NCBI GenBank assembly: GCA_019894955.1
Contig: JAGXNQ010000005.1
Location: 1-41,575 of the forward strand
DNA: 41,575 nucleotides
DNA from: Promethearchaeota archaeon
GTDB lineage: Archaea; Asgardarchaeota; Lokiarchaeia; Sigyniarchaeales; SOKP01
Direction: 5' to 3'
The notes under the pieces: generated by a model
The model's database searches: none
The model's input: only the letters and a program-made list of their open reading frames with translations
What the model was told of the DNA's origin: nothing
Position numbers and translations under genes: made by a program
Shown here: one piece after another, positions 31,637-40,982 of the stretch
Position numbering within the stretch: position 1 is the first letter of the stretch
Layout of the letters: every line of letters starts with the position of its first letter

Positions 31637-32335
31637 ATGGCAGATTCTCATTCAAAGAGTTTTTTTGGGAAAAATATTGGATTAATTATTCGGAGTTTTT
31701 CAAAATTCGAACCTTATATTATTATTCAATGTATTAAGAAAAATCCAAATGGAGTGTGGGAAAAATTATCATCTAATGAAGGGAAAACGATAAAATGTTC
31801 CTTAGAAGAGATTGCGATTATTCTGCAAGTCTTAAATAAGAGAAAATTTAATTGGCAAGGAAATCACAAGTTCAATGATATAATTACAAAATTATCTATA
31901 TGTTGGGAGGACGAAAATGCAGAAGTTTTATGGATAAATATTGGAAATTATTCAAAAATGCTTAATTCAGGTCAAATCGATATTCTAGCTTTATTACTGA
32001 CCCATTTATTGAATGAGAAAATCATTTATGCAACATCTTATAAACCTTCTCAAACGCCTAATGCTGTAAAGGAACGATTTGACGAAAATGTTGTGGAAGA
32101 ATTAAGAACTCTATCCCAAAAGATCTCTATCGAGGAGACTATTTCAAAATCAATGACAGAAGTTAACGGGAAAATAACGGGAGAGACAAATAAAGCAATT
32201 TTACTTGAAATTGAGGAGGGTCATAAATCTTGGATTCCAAAATCCTGTATTCATTCTCAATACGATCCAAAACCAATGCTTTTACAATCTTTCTTGGTTG
32301 AAAATTGGATCTTAAAAAAAGTGAATGATACTTAA
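31637..32335 (+). CDS. Uncharacterised protein, possibly ssDNA/PC4-like
   Basis: 232 aa. Residues 1-95 have a strand-rich pattern (NIGLIIRSFSKFEPYIIIQCI, then NGVWEKLSSNEGKTIKCSLEEIAIILQVL) that recalls single-strand-binding or PC4-type transcription domains. The C-terminal part, AILLEIEEGHKSWIPKSCIHSQYD followed by FLVENWILKK, is a motif I have seen in archaeal and viral proteins of unknown function. The middle is helical. There is no close neighbour in the same operon. A T-tract of 11 lies at 31587-31597 just upstream. Assignment is tentative. Confidence 0.6.
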   Translation: MADSHSKSFFGKNIGLIIRSFSKFEPYIIIQCIKKNPNGVWEKLSSNEGKTIKCSLEEIAIILQVLNKRKFNWQGNHKFNDIITKLSICWEDENAEVLWINIGNYSKMLNSGQIDILALLLTHLLNEKIIYATSYKPSQTPNAVKERFDENVVEELRTLSQKISIEETISKSMTEVNGKITGETNKAILLEIEEGHKSWIPKSCIHSQYDPKPMLLQSFLVENWILKKVNDT

Positions 32336-32403
32336 TCAAAAGAATAAACTTAATTTTATTATTTAATTTACCTTGATATAAGAGAAAAAAGGCTTGTTAT
32401 TTC

Positions 32404-34188
32404 ATGTTATTAAATAATTTTATTGTAGATTTCCTCCTAAATCCATGGTTTGTAATTTCACTAGTTTTTTGGATTTTTATATCAATTTTAGTTTTATTAT
32501 TGAGAAATAAGAAAGAAGCATATAGCATCTTTTTCCCATTTCTCGCTCTTTTTAAAACTAAAAAACTGAATAAACTCATAGTTCATATATCTAGAAAAAA
32601 TCCCAAATTTTGGAGGATTTTTTGGAATATTGGTATTTTTGTATCCTTTGGTTTTACAATTTATGGGTTTTATTTTTTTTTCAGTAACGTAGTTAATCTA
32701 ATATTCACCCCAAGTATCGAAAATGCAATTATTCCCCTTATCCCCGGTGTAACGATTGATCTTCCGGTCTTTTTTTATATGTTATTACCCTTATTGTTAA
32801 TTCTAACCACACATGAATTCGCTCATGGAATTTCAGCCGCAATTGATGATGTTGAAATAAAATCAACTGGACTCTTAGGTGTTGGACTTTTTTATTTGGT
32901 AGGATTCGGAGCTTTCGTGGAGGTTGATGAACGATCGTTAAGATCCTCAAAATATCATCGAAATACCAGATTACGAATCGCTGCGGCTGGAACCTATATC
33001 AATTCTATCGTTGTAGGTATAGCTCTCTTACTCTTGCTCATATTTCCAATGCTAACTTCACCTTTCTTTTCACAAGTTTCTCAAGTCTATACCGTATTGA
33101 GTCCTGAAGAAGGAGGATTTAATGATGGAATTTTAATTTATGGTGATGCAATCGTAGCGATTAAAAAAGAAGGAGAATTAGATTCTCAATATGTATATCT
33201 AGATTATTATCAAGGAATCGACTTATCCTCTATCTTGGACAATCAAACACGGATTAAATGTTCTGTAAGAGATAATTTAACTATGAAAATTTACAACCCT
33301 TTTGTTGATTTATCCTCCGAAAAAGAGATCATATTAGGTCCTCGTTACGATCTCAGCATTGATTATGAATATACTTCAGATTATGAAATAAGAATTACTT
33401 ATAATTATACCAGTGATCAACAAACTAATATTTTAATAAATTACATAAATGGTACTGCAATAAATCGCACTTCTGGAAATACATTAGAGAAATTTTTAAC
33501 TCAATTCGACCTTAAAACTCTTGATTTAAATAGTACTACAAATCAACGCTACTTAATAGAGCCTGAAATATTGGGAGTATTTGTAGGTGTACAAACTACC
33601 TTTTATTGGATGCATAAAAACGATTTTGCTAAATTTTTATCTGCGAATTGGCCAGATTTTTGGTTAAAAGAAATTTCTTGGTTATTTATAATAGGATTTA
33701 GCTTAACTCTATTTAATATGATGCCCCTTCCAATTTTTGATGGTGATAGAGTTATAAAAGAGATTGTAAATAGCATTTTTGGGAGTTCTTATAGTTCAAA
33801 AAAAATGAAAGTTGACAGACTTATATATAATGATGATGATTTAGATTGTAAGTTATCAGAATATCGTATTGAAACAATTAATGAAGTAAAAATTACGATA
33901 AAAGATAGAAATAAAATTGAAAGTGAGATATTCCTTGGTGAGGAAAATTATGAACTGTTTGATTCGATCGGAGATGGATTTAAAGATGCTTTAAAGCTTC
34001 ATCTTCCAACAACCACAACAATTGAGAAAAATGCTATCTTTGATATCTCATATGAATATTTATATGATGAGAAAAGAAAAATAAAACAGATTGTCTTAAA
34101 TACAATAAGAGCTATAGCCTTGATATTGATAGTTTCTAATTTCGCATTATCCTTTATTAAATTTGGATTCAATCTTTTTTGGATCTAA
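32404..34188 (+). CDS. M50-family (site-2-protease-like) membrane metalloprotease
   Basis: 594 aa, multi-pass membrane. Membrane spans at about residues 14-34, 76-100, 120-140, 155-175, 195-215, 415-440 and near the C-terminus (about 570-590). The zinc-binding HEFAH is at about 137-141 at the end of a span, and the third ligand lies in MMPLPIFDGDRVI near 438, the S2P order. Between them is a large extracytoplasmic or PDZ-like insert (about 220-400) rich in NxT/S sequons. It probably cleaves membrane-bound substrates, including regulators. The start ATG at 32404 fits. Its stop is overlapped by the next gene. Confidence 0.9.
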   Translation: MLLNNFIVDFLLNPWFVISLVFWIFISILVLLLRNKKEAYSIFFPFLALFKTKKLNKLIVHISRKNPKFWRIFWNIGIFVSFGFTIYGFYFFFSNVVNLIFTPSIENAIIPLIPGVTIDLPVFFYMLLPLLLILTTHEFAHGISAAIDDVEIKSTGLLGVGLFYLVGFGAFVEVDERSLRSSKYHRNTRLRIAAAGTYINSIVVGIALLLLLIFPMLTSPFFSQVSQVYTVLSPEEGGFNDGILIYGDAIVAIKKEGELDSQYVYLDYYQGIDLSSILDNQTRIKCSVRDNLTMKIYNPFVDLSSEKEIILGPRYDLSIDYEYTSDYEIRITYNYTSDQQTNILINYINGTAINRTSGNTLEKFLTQFDLKTLDLNSTTNQRYLIEPEILGVFVGVQTTFYWMHKNDFAKFLSANWPDFWLKEISWLFIIGFSLTLFNMMPLPIFDGDRVIKEIVNSIFGSSYSSKKMKVDRLIYNDDDLDCKLSEYRIETINEVKITIKDRNKIESEIFLGEENYELFDSIGDGFKDALKLHLPTTTTIEKNAIFDISYEYLYDEKRKIKQIVLNTIRAIALILIVSNFALSFIKFGFNLFWI

Positions 34189-34972
34189 AACAAAGTACCA
34201 ATTGGTGATTAGTTTCAATATTTCAAAAAACTGCTTCAAATGTAATAAAACTCCTACAATTCAGAGAAGACATTCAGGGCAATTTCTCTGTTTAGATTGT
34301 TTTAAATCAAGCATAGAAAAAATTATCTCTAAAACAATAGCAAAATATAATATGCTGAGCCCAAATGATAATATAATTATAGCATTATCAGGAAGTAAAA
34401 ATTCAATAACACTTCTTTATAATCTTAAGAAAATTCAAGAAAAAGCATACAGAACACGACCCATTATTGCCTTATCAATTGATGAAGGAAACACAATTGA
34501 ATTAACAAGAGATTTATGTGCTTCACTTTCTATTGAGCAAGTTATAATAAATTCAAATGAGATCAATAAAGGTGAACCATTTCTGCTCCAATTAGTAGAA
34601 ATTGCTTCTACTAATTTAGGAGGGAATATACTTGCTCTTGGATATAATTTAACTAATTTATCGAATATATTTTTAAATCAATTAATATTCAGTAAAGATC
34701 CATTTCAAATAGTTAATCACCAAGATGATACCATTAAAATGATAACTCCACTAATGAGAATTCCAAAAGAGGAAATTAATATATACTATAAAATAAAAAA
34801 AATGAGGATTGGTAAAGACCAAGTACAAAAAAAAAGGGATTCCATAGTACAAATTCATACTGAAAATTTTTTAAATGACTGTAAAAGTTTTAGTCCAGAA
34901 ATTGAATTCAATTTACTCAATGGATTGTTAGAGTTAACAGAAATCAATAACCAATCAAAGAATCCTACTTAA
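34163..34972 (+). CDS. Degenerate TtuA/Ncs6-like PP-loop protein
   Basis: 269 aa if ATG 34163 is used, overlapping the protease by 26 nt; TTG 34202 or GTG 34205 would avoid this. The N-terminal zinc module CFKCNKTPTIQRRHSGQFLCLDCF is as in TtuA/Ncs6 tRNA 2-thiolation enzymes. The PP-loop reads ALSGSKNSITLL, where SGGKDS is expected, so glycine and aspartate are lost. The catalytic Cys pair (CxxC before GxxRR) and the C-terminal second zinc finger are absent. LALGYNLTNLSNIFL and MRIPKEEINIYY fit the family. Probably a non-catalytic or altered paralogue, perhaps a regulatory subunit. It converges on get3 with 4 nt overlap. Confidence 0.72.
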   Translation: MDSIFFGSKTKYQLVISFNISKNCFKCNKTPTIQRRHSGQFLCLDCFKSSIEKIISKTIAKYNMLSPNDNIIIALSGSKNSITLLYNLKKIQEKAYRTRPIIALSIDEGNTIELTRDLCASLSIEQVIINSNEINKGEPFLLQLVEIASTNLGGNILALGYNLTNLSNIFLNQLIFSKDPFQIVNHQDDTIKMITPLMRIPKEEINIYYKIKKMRIGKDQVQKKRDSIVQIHTENFLNDCKSFSPEIEFNLLNGLLELTEINNQSKNPT

Positions 34973-35943
34973 TTTTTCATTAAATAATTCGAGAGATTTT
35001 TCAATGGTAAATATTCTCTAATTTCATCTTTAAATAAAGGTACTTCTATTAGATTTTTATTCCAATTCTTTCTAAAGCGCTCTTTGATTTTATTTAGATT
35101 TTTTTGTTGCATACGCCTTCTAGCTTTACAAAATTCACATAACTCACTATTTGCTTCATACAATTGATTTATAATTATATTTGAGTTTGGAATGTGGTAA
35201 TTTACTAATTCATTTAATAACCGTTCTGTCTCTAATATTGCCATTTCTTCCGAAATCATAACAACCACAAAAGAACTTTTAAGTGGATCAGTTAAATCCT
35301 CTTTGGCTCGGAGAATAGCCTCATTTAATCGTTCTAGTATCTCTAACGATTGATCACCTTTATTAGATTCTCCTCCAAACATGCTTTTAATGGCTCCAAA
35401 CATAGTTCCAAGCTTCATTTTCATTTTCAGTATTTTCCCGATCCAACCTGATAAAGTTTCAGGAAGACCTAAAAACCGAAGAGTATGACCAGTAGGTGCC
35501 GTGTCAAATATAATCAAATCAAAATCATGTTCAGTTTCGATGAATTCAAGAACTTTTAATAATGCTAAGGTCTCGTCTATTCCTGGAGGATTCATTGATG
35601 ATAAATCAGTTAAATCCTCCATAAAAGGAATATTAGATATTCCTATATCTTCAATTGGGTTTATATTTGTAAGTCCTTGAAATTCTGTGATATTAGCTTG
35701 AGAGTTTATTTCTAATGCAGTAAGATTCGCTATTCCTGGAACAGCAGTAGGGATTCCAGGAGGTAGACTAACACCTAAACTATCACCTAATGAATGAGCA
35801 GGATCAGTGCTAATTATAAGCGTATTTCTACCCTGTTCTGCTGCCCAAATTGCCGAACTCGAAGCACAAGTCGTTTTGCCTACTCCACCTTTTCCACCAA
35901 ATAAAACCATATTTAGGTTAAGTAATATTTCATCTAACAACAT
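34969..35943 (-). CDS. get3: Get3/ArsA-family ATPase
   Basis: 324 aa. P-loop GGKGGVGKTT at about residues 16-25, switch I DPAHSLGDSLG, switch II FDTAPTGHTLRFLGLPE and the later IINQLYEAN. A CxxC near residue 268 (LCEFCKARRRMQQ) is the zinc-dimer motif of Get3, which targets tail-anchored membrane proteins; ArsA-type arsenite ATPases lack this pair. Single ATPase domain. It is the downstream gene of a pair with aRF1 (10 nt apart), and tail-anchored clients could include the DUF2116 protein. Function in archaea is not proven. Confidence 0.9.
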   Translation of the reverse strand: MLLDEILLNLNMVLFGGKGGVGKTTCASSSAIWAAEQGRNTLIISTDPAHSLGDSLGVSLPPGIPTAVPGIANLTALEINSQANITEFQGLTNINPIEDIGISNIPFMEDLTDLSSMNPPGIDETLALLKVLEFIETEHDFDLIIFDTAPTGHTLRFLGLPETLSGWIGKILKMKMKLGTMFGAIKSMFGGESNKGDQSLEILERLNEAILRAKEDLTDPLKSSFVVVMISEEMAILETERLLNELVNYHIPNSNIIINQLYEANSELCEFCKARRRMQQKNLNKIKERFRKNWNKNLIEVPLFKDEIREYLPLKNLSNYLMKN

Positions 35944-35953
35944 AATAGTTCAA

Positions 35954-37231
35954 TTAATAGTCAATTTTATATCTAAGAATAGCCACAACTCCCCCAAACG
36001 TACTTTTAAGGGTTTCTCCTCCTTCCGTTTCACCAGACAAAATTTCCACATTGCTTCCTAAAGATTCTGCGATATCACCCAAATATTCAATAATCGGGTA
36101 ATAATCTGTAGTACTAAATGAGTTTGAATTGCAGTTTGGACACAAATCTACTTTTTCATTTGATTCATCAATTTTTATTTGAGTGGATGTTATATAATCA
36201 TAATGTTGACAATTCGAGCATTCTCTTTTAATTTTGTATAAACCTAATTGTTCAGACATTATTAACGTATCTACAGCACCTAGATTTAAAGCTCGTTCAA
36301 CTTCTTCTTGCCCATAAATAGCCATTCCGATATCACTAGTGATTTGTTTCATAAAGTTCTGCCATATAAATTGTTCTCTAACATATTTTACATTTTCAAT
36401 CTGGTTTTTTACTTTTTCAACTAGAGCTCTTAATCCTTCGGTTCCTCCATAGCCTAAATCTACAGTGTCTAGGATTTTTTCTCGTAATCTATAATCTAGA
36501 CTTTCATCATTGACAAATTTCTCTTTTGATGGACCAGGACCCCCAATAAAAATACCTTGTAATTGCTCCATGCCCAAAAATAATTCATTTACCTCACTAG
36601 AAATATGTCGATAGAAACTAATTTCTCCTTCTTCAATCAAACGTTCAAATCGTTTTTGTGATTGACCACCAGCTTTATGTTTTCCATGTATATTAGACGT
36701 AAATTCTCTAACTTCCTCCATATGATTTCCTCTTAAATATCCTACTGCAGACTTTTTTCTTCCTATTACTAATAATCCATAAGTTTCTTTTGTCTCTAGC
36801 ATTTCCTCTAAAGGTCTTGTCAAGAATTCACTAGCACAATGGTACCTAAAGGTGTTTACTTTTTCAGGAGCGTCAAGGATATATTTTTCCATTCGCTCCG
36901 TACCCGGTGTGTTATTTTGAGGTATGGCACCAGCAAACATTACTAATCCATTATCAGAAACTTCACGATAATTTTTTAACATTCCTAAAAGTGTTGATAT
37001 TCCATCTAATACGTTTTTCCTGGTTAATTTTGATTTAATATTTTGACTTTCACTCACTTCATTTTTCAAATAATTTGTAACATCAGAAAGTTTACGATCA
37101 TGAGGAATATATAATGAAATTAATTCCGTATGGAAACCTTTCTTTGATTTCAAAGTTTCCAGTATCCGCTTAACCTTGAAGCGTTGAAGATCAGTAGCTT
37201 TCTTTACATTCTCTGCATTCATGCTTATCAA
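35954..37231 (-). CDS. prf1: Peptide chain release factor aRF1
   Basis: 425 aa, normal length. Class I release factor reading all three stop codons. Domain 1: YIPHDRKLSDVTNYL and the NIKS codon-recognition motif near residues 64-67. Domain 2: GGQ near 187-189 in HKAGGQSQKRFERL, which triggers peptidyl-tRNA hydrolysis. Domain 3: GAVDTLIMSEQLGLYKIKRECSNC with a zinc-like pair plus CPNCNS, then IEYLGDIAESLGSNVEILS. The ATG at 37231 is preceded by two other methionine codons nearby. It is followed by get3. Confidence 0.97.
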   Translation of the reverse strand: MISMNAENVKKATDLQRFKVKRILETLKSKKGFHTELISLYIPHDRKLSDVTNYLKNEVSESQNIKSKLTRKNVLDGISTLLGMLKNYREVSDNGLVMFAGAIPQNNTPGTERMEKYILDAPEKVNTFRYHCASEFLTRPLEEMLETKETYGLLVIGRKKSAVGYLRGNHMEEVREFTSNIHGKHKAGGQSQKRFERLIEEGEISFYRHISSEVNELFLGMEQLQGIFIGGPGPSKEKFVNDESLDYRLREKILDTVDLGYGGTEGLRALVEKVKNQIENVKYVREQFIWQNFMKQITSDIGMAIYGQEEVERALNLGAVDTLIMSEQLGLYKIKRECSNCQHYDYITSTQIKIDESNEKVDLCPNCNSNSFSTTDYYPIIEYLGDIAESLGSNVEILSGETEGGETLKSTFGGVVAILRYKIDY

Positions 37232-37317
37232 CTATATATTAAAAGAATCAAAAGATTAATAGTTTTTCGTTATATTCAATACATATAAAGTACGAATGCA
37301 ATTGAGTTGGTAATTTA

Positions 37318-38121
37318 ATGGGAAACAATGAAAATAACCACGTAAAAGTTCCAAAGGATCATCCTCGCCTTACAAGTTTAATGTATCGTCATAAAATTAT
37401 CGAAGGTATGAAAAATTTAGTAGTTGCGGAAGCAGGGTTAATAGCTCACGGTCGAGGTGAATGCTTTGATTATATTTTAGGTGAAATAACAAATAAGATA
37501 GCAATACAAGCTATTAATGCAGCGGTTGCTCAATTACTTCTAGCTCAACATCCTGTAATAAGTGTAAATGGTAACGTAGCTGCCTTATGTCCAGAAGATT
37601 TAGTTTTACTTTCAAAAACTCTAAACGCTCCCTTAGAAATAAATTTATTTTATCGAAAAAAGGGTAGAATAGATGCAATCAAGAAGCTACTAAAAAAAGC
37701 TGGTGCTCAAAAAATTCTTGGGGTAGATGAAAACACTATGGTCGAAATTGAAGAATTATCAAGCAATCGAAGAATGGTAGATCCTAGTGGTATTAAAATA
37801 AGTGATGTTGTATTTGTACCTTTAGAAGATGGCGATAGAACAGAAGCCTTGAAAAAATTAGGAAAAACAGTTATTGCCGTTGACCTAAATCCCTTAAGCA
37901 GGACTGCTATCTGGGCGGATATTACTATCGTTGATAATATTATACGTACACTTCCACTAATGGTGAAAATTGCATTACAATATAAAAAATATACCAAAGA
38001 ACAATTAAAAAATATTGTAAATGAGTTTGATAATAAAAAGAATATTCAAGATATTTTAGAGTTTATAATTGAATATATTAATTTACAAAAAGAAAAGGCT
38101 TTCGACATCTTATATAAATAA
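37318..38121 (+). CDS. pps: 4-phosphopantoate--beta-alanine ligase (phosphopantothenate synthetase)
   Basis: 267 aa. Second archaeal-specific step of CoA synthesis after pantoate kinase. Markers: KDHPRLTSLMYRHKIIEGM, IAHGRGECFDYILGE, ISVNGNVAALCPEDLVLLS, ALKKLGKTVIAVDLNPLSRTA and WADITIVDNIIRTLPLM. This is a single-domain enzyme of the typical archaeal length. It is divergent from prf1 across 86 nt and is followed 92 nt later by an acetyltransferase. Pantoate kinase and ketopantoate reductase elsewhere in the window belong to the same pathway. Confidence 0.95.
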   Translation: MGNNENNHVKVPKDHPRLTSLMYRHKIIEGMKNLVVAEAGLIAHGRGECFDYILGEITNKIAIQAINAAVAQLLLAQHPVISVNGNVAALCPEDLVLLSKTLNAPLEINLFYRKKGRIDAIKKLLKKAGAQKILGVDENTMVEIEELSSNRRMVDPSGIKISDVVFVPLEDGDRTEALKKLGKTVIAVDLNPLSRTAIWADITIVDNIIRTLPLMVKIALQYKKYTKEQLKNIVNEFDNKKNIQDILEFIIEYINLQKEKAFDILYK

Positions 38122-38213
38122 AATTATTTAAAAAAGCTTAAAAGAATCTAAAATATTATCTTATATAGTTAACTTCATTGTCTACGCTAACTAAATTACG
38201 AATATGAATAACG

Positions 38214-38741
38214 ATGGGAACAGATAAGGAAACTAGAACTGTAAATTTCAATGATAATAGCGGAAATAATCCAATTTTAATTAGGCGCTGTACTTTAGAA
38301 GACTTAGAAGGCGTAATTGAAATAAATGAGAAAGAGTTGCCGGAAGATTATCCTTATTTTTTTTATAAAAGCATTCTTGATAATTTTAATGAATCTTTTT
38401 TAATAGCAGTTGATATTAATGGCAATGTTGTTGGATATATCATGTGGCGAGTGGAAAAAGTACCTGCCATTGATAGTTTGAAAATAATTAATAAAGGCCA
38501 CTTAGTATCTATAGCGGTTATTAAGGGATTTAGACGATTGGGAATATCAAAAGCTCTTCTTACAAAATCAATGGAAGAGATAAAGAAAAGAGTAATAGAT
38601 GAATTTGTTTTAGAAGTCCGAGTTAGTAATTATGCAGCAATTAATCTATATAAAAAATATAACTTTTCATCTCAAAGCATTAAATATAAGTATTATCGAG
38701 ATGGGGAAAATGCATACTTCATGGTTTGCAAAGCTAAATAA
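38214..38741 (+). CDS. RimI/Naa-like N-acetyltransferase
   Basis: 175-aa GNAT protein. IRRCTLEDLEGVIEINEKELPEDYPYFFY at the N-terminus, VVGYIMWRVEK, HLVSIAVIKGFRRLGISKALLTKSM (motif A with R-x-x-G-I-S/A) and LEVRVSNYAAINLYKKYNFSSQ (motif B) follow the archaeal N-terminal alpha-acetyltransferase pattern (Ard1/Naa10-like). Its likely role is acetylation of protein N-termini. The stop lies 2 nt from that of the convergent ketopantoate reductase. Confidence 0.88.
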   Translation: MGTDKETRTVNFNDNSGNNPILIRRCTLEDLEGVIEINEKELPEDYPYFFYKSILDNFNESFLIAVDINGNVVGYIMWRVEKVPAIDSLKIINKGHLVSIAVIKGFRRLGISKALLTKSMEEIKKRVIDEFVLEVRVSNYAAINLYKKYNFSSQSIKYKYYRDGENAYFMVCKAK

Positions 38742-38743
38742 TC

Positions 38744-39760
38744 TCAAGCATATGATTTCTCCAAACCCTTAATAAGAAGTGTTATAATTTTGTTAAAAGG
38801 CACATTAATATTTAATTCCTTAGCTAATTGAACTATTTTGCCATTCATAAAATCTATTTCAGTAAATTTACTTTTCAATACATCCTGAAGCATAGAATTT
38901 AAATTATTGCTCGTATCTTCTGCTACTTGGTACATTATGTTTGCATAATCTTTTTGTGGTAGTTTTATTCCTAGCTTCTTTGCAATTTTTAATGCTTCTA
39001 GAACTAGTACTTTCATTAATTTTTTTAATTTCCCATTTTCTAACAATTGGCCATTTTTTAATCGAGTAATTGCTCCTAATGCATTAATTCCAATATTAAC
39101 CATCACTTTTTCCCAACAATAAATATTAATATCATTCACAATCTCAGTCTTTAAACCACTTAAATTGAGCAAATTTCGTAATAATTCAAGCACATCCTTA
39201 ATTGATTTGTTTTTTAGTTTATTAGATTTAATGAATGAAAAACCAATTTTAGTAAATCCACTTCCAGCGTGATAAATCTGACCTGGATTTTTAATATACG
39301 CACCGTGAGTTGTAACTATTCTTATTATTTTTTCTTTCTCACAAAACTGACTGACAATATCCTCATTACCTATTCCATTTTGTAATATAATGACCCAAGA
39401 ACTTGAATCGATAATCTTTTTATACTGGATTAAAGAATTTTCCAAGTCAGGAGTTTTAGTAGAAATAAAAAGAAAGTTAAAATGATAGGTGGAGTTCTCT
39501 TTTATAATTTTATCAACTTGATTGAGATTTTCATATGCAATTATATTACTAATTTTCAAGATTTCTCCACATGTTTGGATCTCTAAACCCCTTTTCTTTA
39601 TCTCTAGACAATGTTCTTTTCTGCAAAAAAACGTAATTTCAATAGAATATTCATTATGTTTAATTGATGATAATAAGCCACCAAATAAACTACCTATAGA
39701 GCCCGCACCGATAAACCCAAACTTCAATTTTTTTTTAGGTGAATTTAATATATTCATCAA
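38744..39760 (-). CDS. panE: Ketopantoate reductase (2-dehydropantoate 2-reductase)
   Basis: 338 aa. NADPH Rossmann motif GFIGAGSIGSLFGGLL near residues 14-29; FLFISTKTPDLENSL; VIILQNGIGNEDIV; THGAYIKNPGQIYHAGSG; CWEKVMVNIGINALGAITRLKNGQL with the catalytic lysine; and SMLQDVLKSKFTEIDFMNGKIVQLA. Gives pantoate for pantoate kinase. Start ATG 39760 or the following ATG. The DUF72 gene is immediately upstream, 16 nt away on the same strand. Confidence 0.93.
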   Translation of the reverse strand: MMNILNSPKKKLKFGFIGAGSIGSLFGGLLSSIKHNEYSIEITFFCRKEHCLEIKKRGLEIQTCGEILKISNIIAYENLNQVDKIIKENSTYHFNFLFISTKTPDLENSLIQYKKIIDSSSWVIILQNGIGNEDIVSQFCEKEKIIRIVTTHGAYIKNPGQIYHAGSGFTKIGFSFIKSNKLKNKSIKDVLELLRNLLNLSGLKTEIVNDINIYCWEKVMVNIGINALGAITRLKNGQLLENGKLKKLMKVLVLEALKIAKKLGIKLPQKDYANIMYQVAEDTSNNLNSMLQDVLKSKFTEIDFMNGKIVQLAKELNINVPFNKIITLLIKGLEKSYA

Positions 39761-39776
39761 TAATTCAACATTAAGA

Positions 39777-40652
39777 TTATGTTAGGAAATTTTTTAGGCT
39801 TGTTTGATTTTTGGAATAGACTCCTGATTTCTTTTTAACATCTAAAATACTGACTTTGTTTGGATCATTTTTTGGATTAACACCTAATGCCTTCATCAAC
39901 ATTAATGAGTTTTTTACAGCATATCCAGAATAATGATTGTTAAAATAGATACCGATTTTTTTGACTTTCGGAATGATTTTTAATATAGATTGAGCCCATT
40001 GCTGAATTTCCTGATCAGAAAATAGATAATCGAACCAAGGTTTCTCCCCATAACCATGAAATCGAATATAGGCAAAATCATCATTTGTTACATCCATTCT
40101 AGGAGGTAATAGTGGTTCAATAACCCCACAATAAACTAATTGCTCTTTCTTCAAAAAATCAAAAACCTCATCTTCCATCCATGAGTTGTGCCGAAATTCT
40201 ATTGATAAGTAATATCCATCTTCTTTTGGATTAGTTGGCCAATTATCAATGAAATCCTTTAAAAGATCAAAATGACTTTCTTTTTTAAATGAAGGGGGTA
40301 ACTGGATTAACAATGATAGTAGCTTTTTCGATTCTACAAAAGGAGTCATTAGTTTTAAAAATTTAGATAAATCATCACTACAATGTTCTAAAGATAATTT
40401 ACTTTTATGTGTTATAGATTGAGGAAGTTTTACTGAAAAAAGGAAATTATTTGGTGTTTTATTCACCCAATTCTTTACCGTCCAATATGAAGGCATATGA
40501 TAAAATGTTGTGTTGATTTCATTAGTATAAAAAATTTCGGAATAGTACACTAGAAAGTCTTCTTTTTTCAAACTCTTAGGATAAAATGTACCAACCCATT
40601 CATCATACCCCCAACCAGAGGTTCCAATTAAAATATTATTTCCCATTAACAC
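39777..40652 (-). CDS. DUF72 family protein
   Basis: 291-aa TIM-barrel-like protein. GTSGWGYDEWVGTFYPKSL at the N-terminus, EINTTFYHMPS, FLFSVKLPQSITH, LLSLLIQLPPSFK, YLSIEFRHNSWM, YIRFHGYG and IGIYFNNHYSGYAVKNSLMLM are the family hallmarks. Members are widespread and of unknown biochemical function. It is probably the promoter-proximal gene of a pair with panE. Confidence 0.93.
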   Translation of the reverse strand: MLMGNNILIGTSGWGYDEWVGTFYPKSLKKEDFLVYYSEIFYTNEINTTFYHMPSYWTVKNWVNKTPNNFLFSVKLPQSITHKSKLSLEHCSDDLSKFLKLMTPFVESKKLLSLLIQLPPSFKKESHFDLLKDFIDNWPTNPKEDGYYLSIEFRHNSWMEDEVFDFLKKEQLVYCGVIEPLLPPRMDVTNDDFAYIRFHGYGEKPWFDYLFSDQEIQQWAQSILKIIPKVKKIGIYFNNHYSGYAVKNSLMLMKALGVNPKNDPNKVSILDVKKKSGVYSKNQTSLKNFLT

Positions 40653-40930
40653 ACCTCTTTTAAGCTTTTTACTATAACGTAGTATTATAAACTTAATGAA
40701 TTTAAAAATTAGAGATTATTTAAGATGAACTCGGAGTTGATTTATAATATTCCTAATATATTTTCATTTATTATAATTCTCTGAATGTAAATAAAATTAA
40801 AAAATTGACTAATAATCTCTTTATTAGTACGGCAGGAATAAATCATAAAGTTCCTCATTTACCTTTTAAAGTTTATGGAATGCGACCATAAAATTTTTAA
40901 TGTAATAAAGATTGTTATATTTCGTCGAAG
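40653..40930. other. AT-rich intergenic region
   Basis: About 280 nt with no open reading frame of note and no tRNA-like or repeat structure that I can support. It separates the DUF72 gene from the structured RNA region and 23S rRNA. Confidence 0.5.
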
Positions 40931-40943
40931 ATTTTTAAAAATT
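40931..40943 (+). promoter_or_regulatory. Possible TATA box upstream of the structured RNA region
   Basis: ATTTTTAAAAATT is an A/T-only element about 40-50 nt upstream of the first hairpin (40983). The core TTTTAAAAATT also occurs at 41284-41294, just before 23S rRNA. Confidence 0.4.
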
Positions 40944-40982
40944 AGGTTAAAAATTTAACCCTCAAATCATCGATAAGTTATT

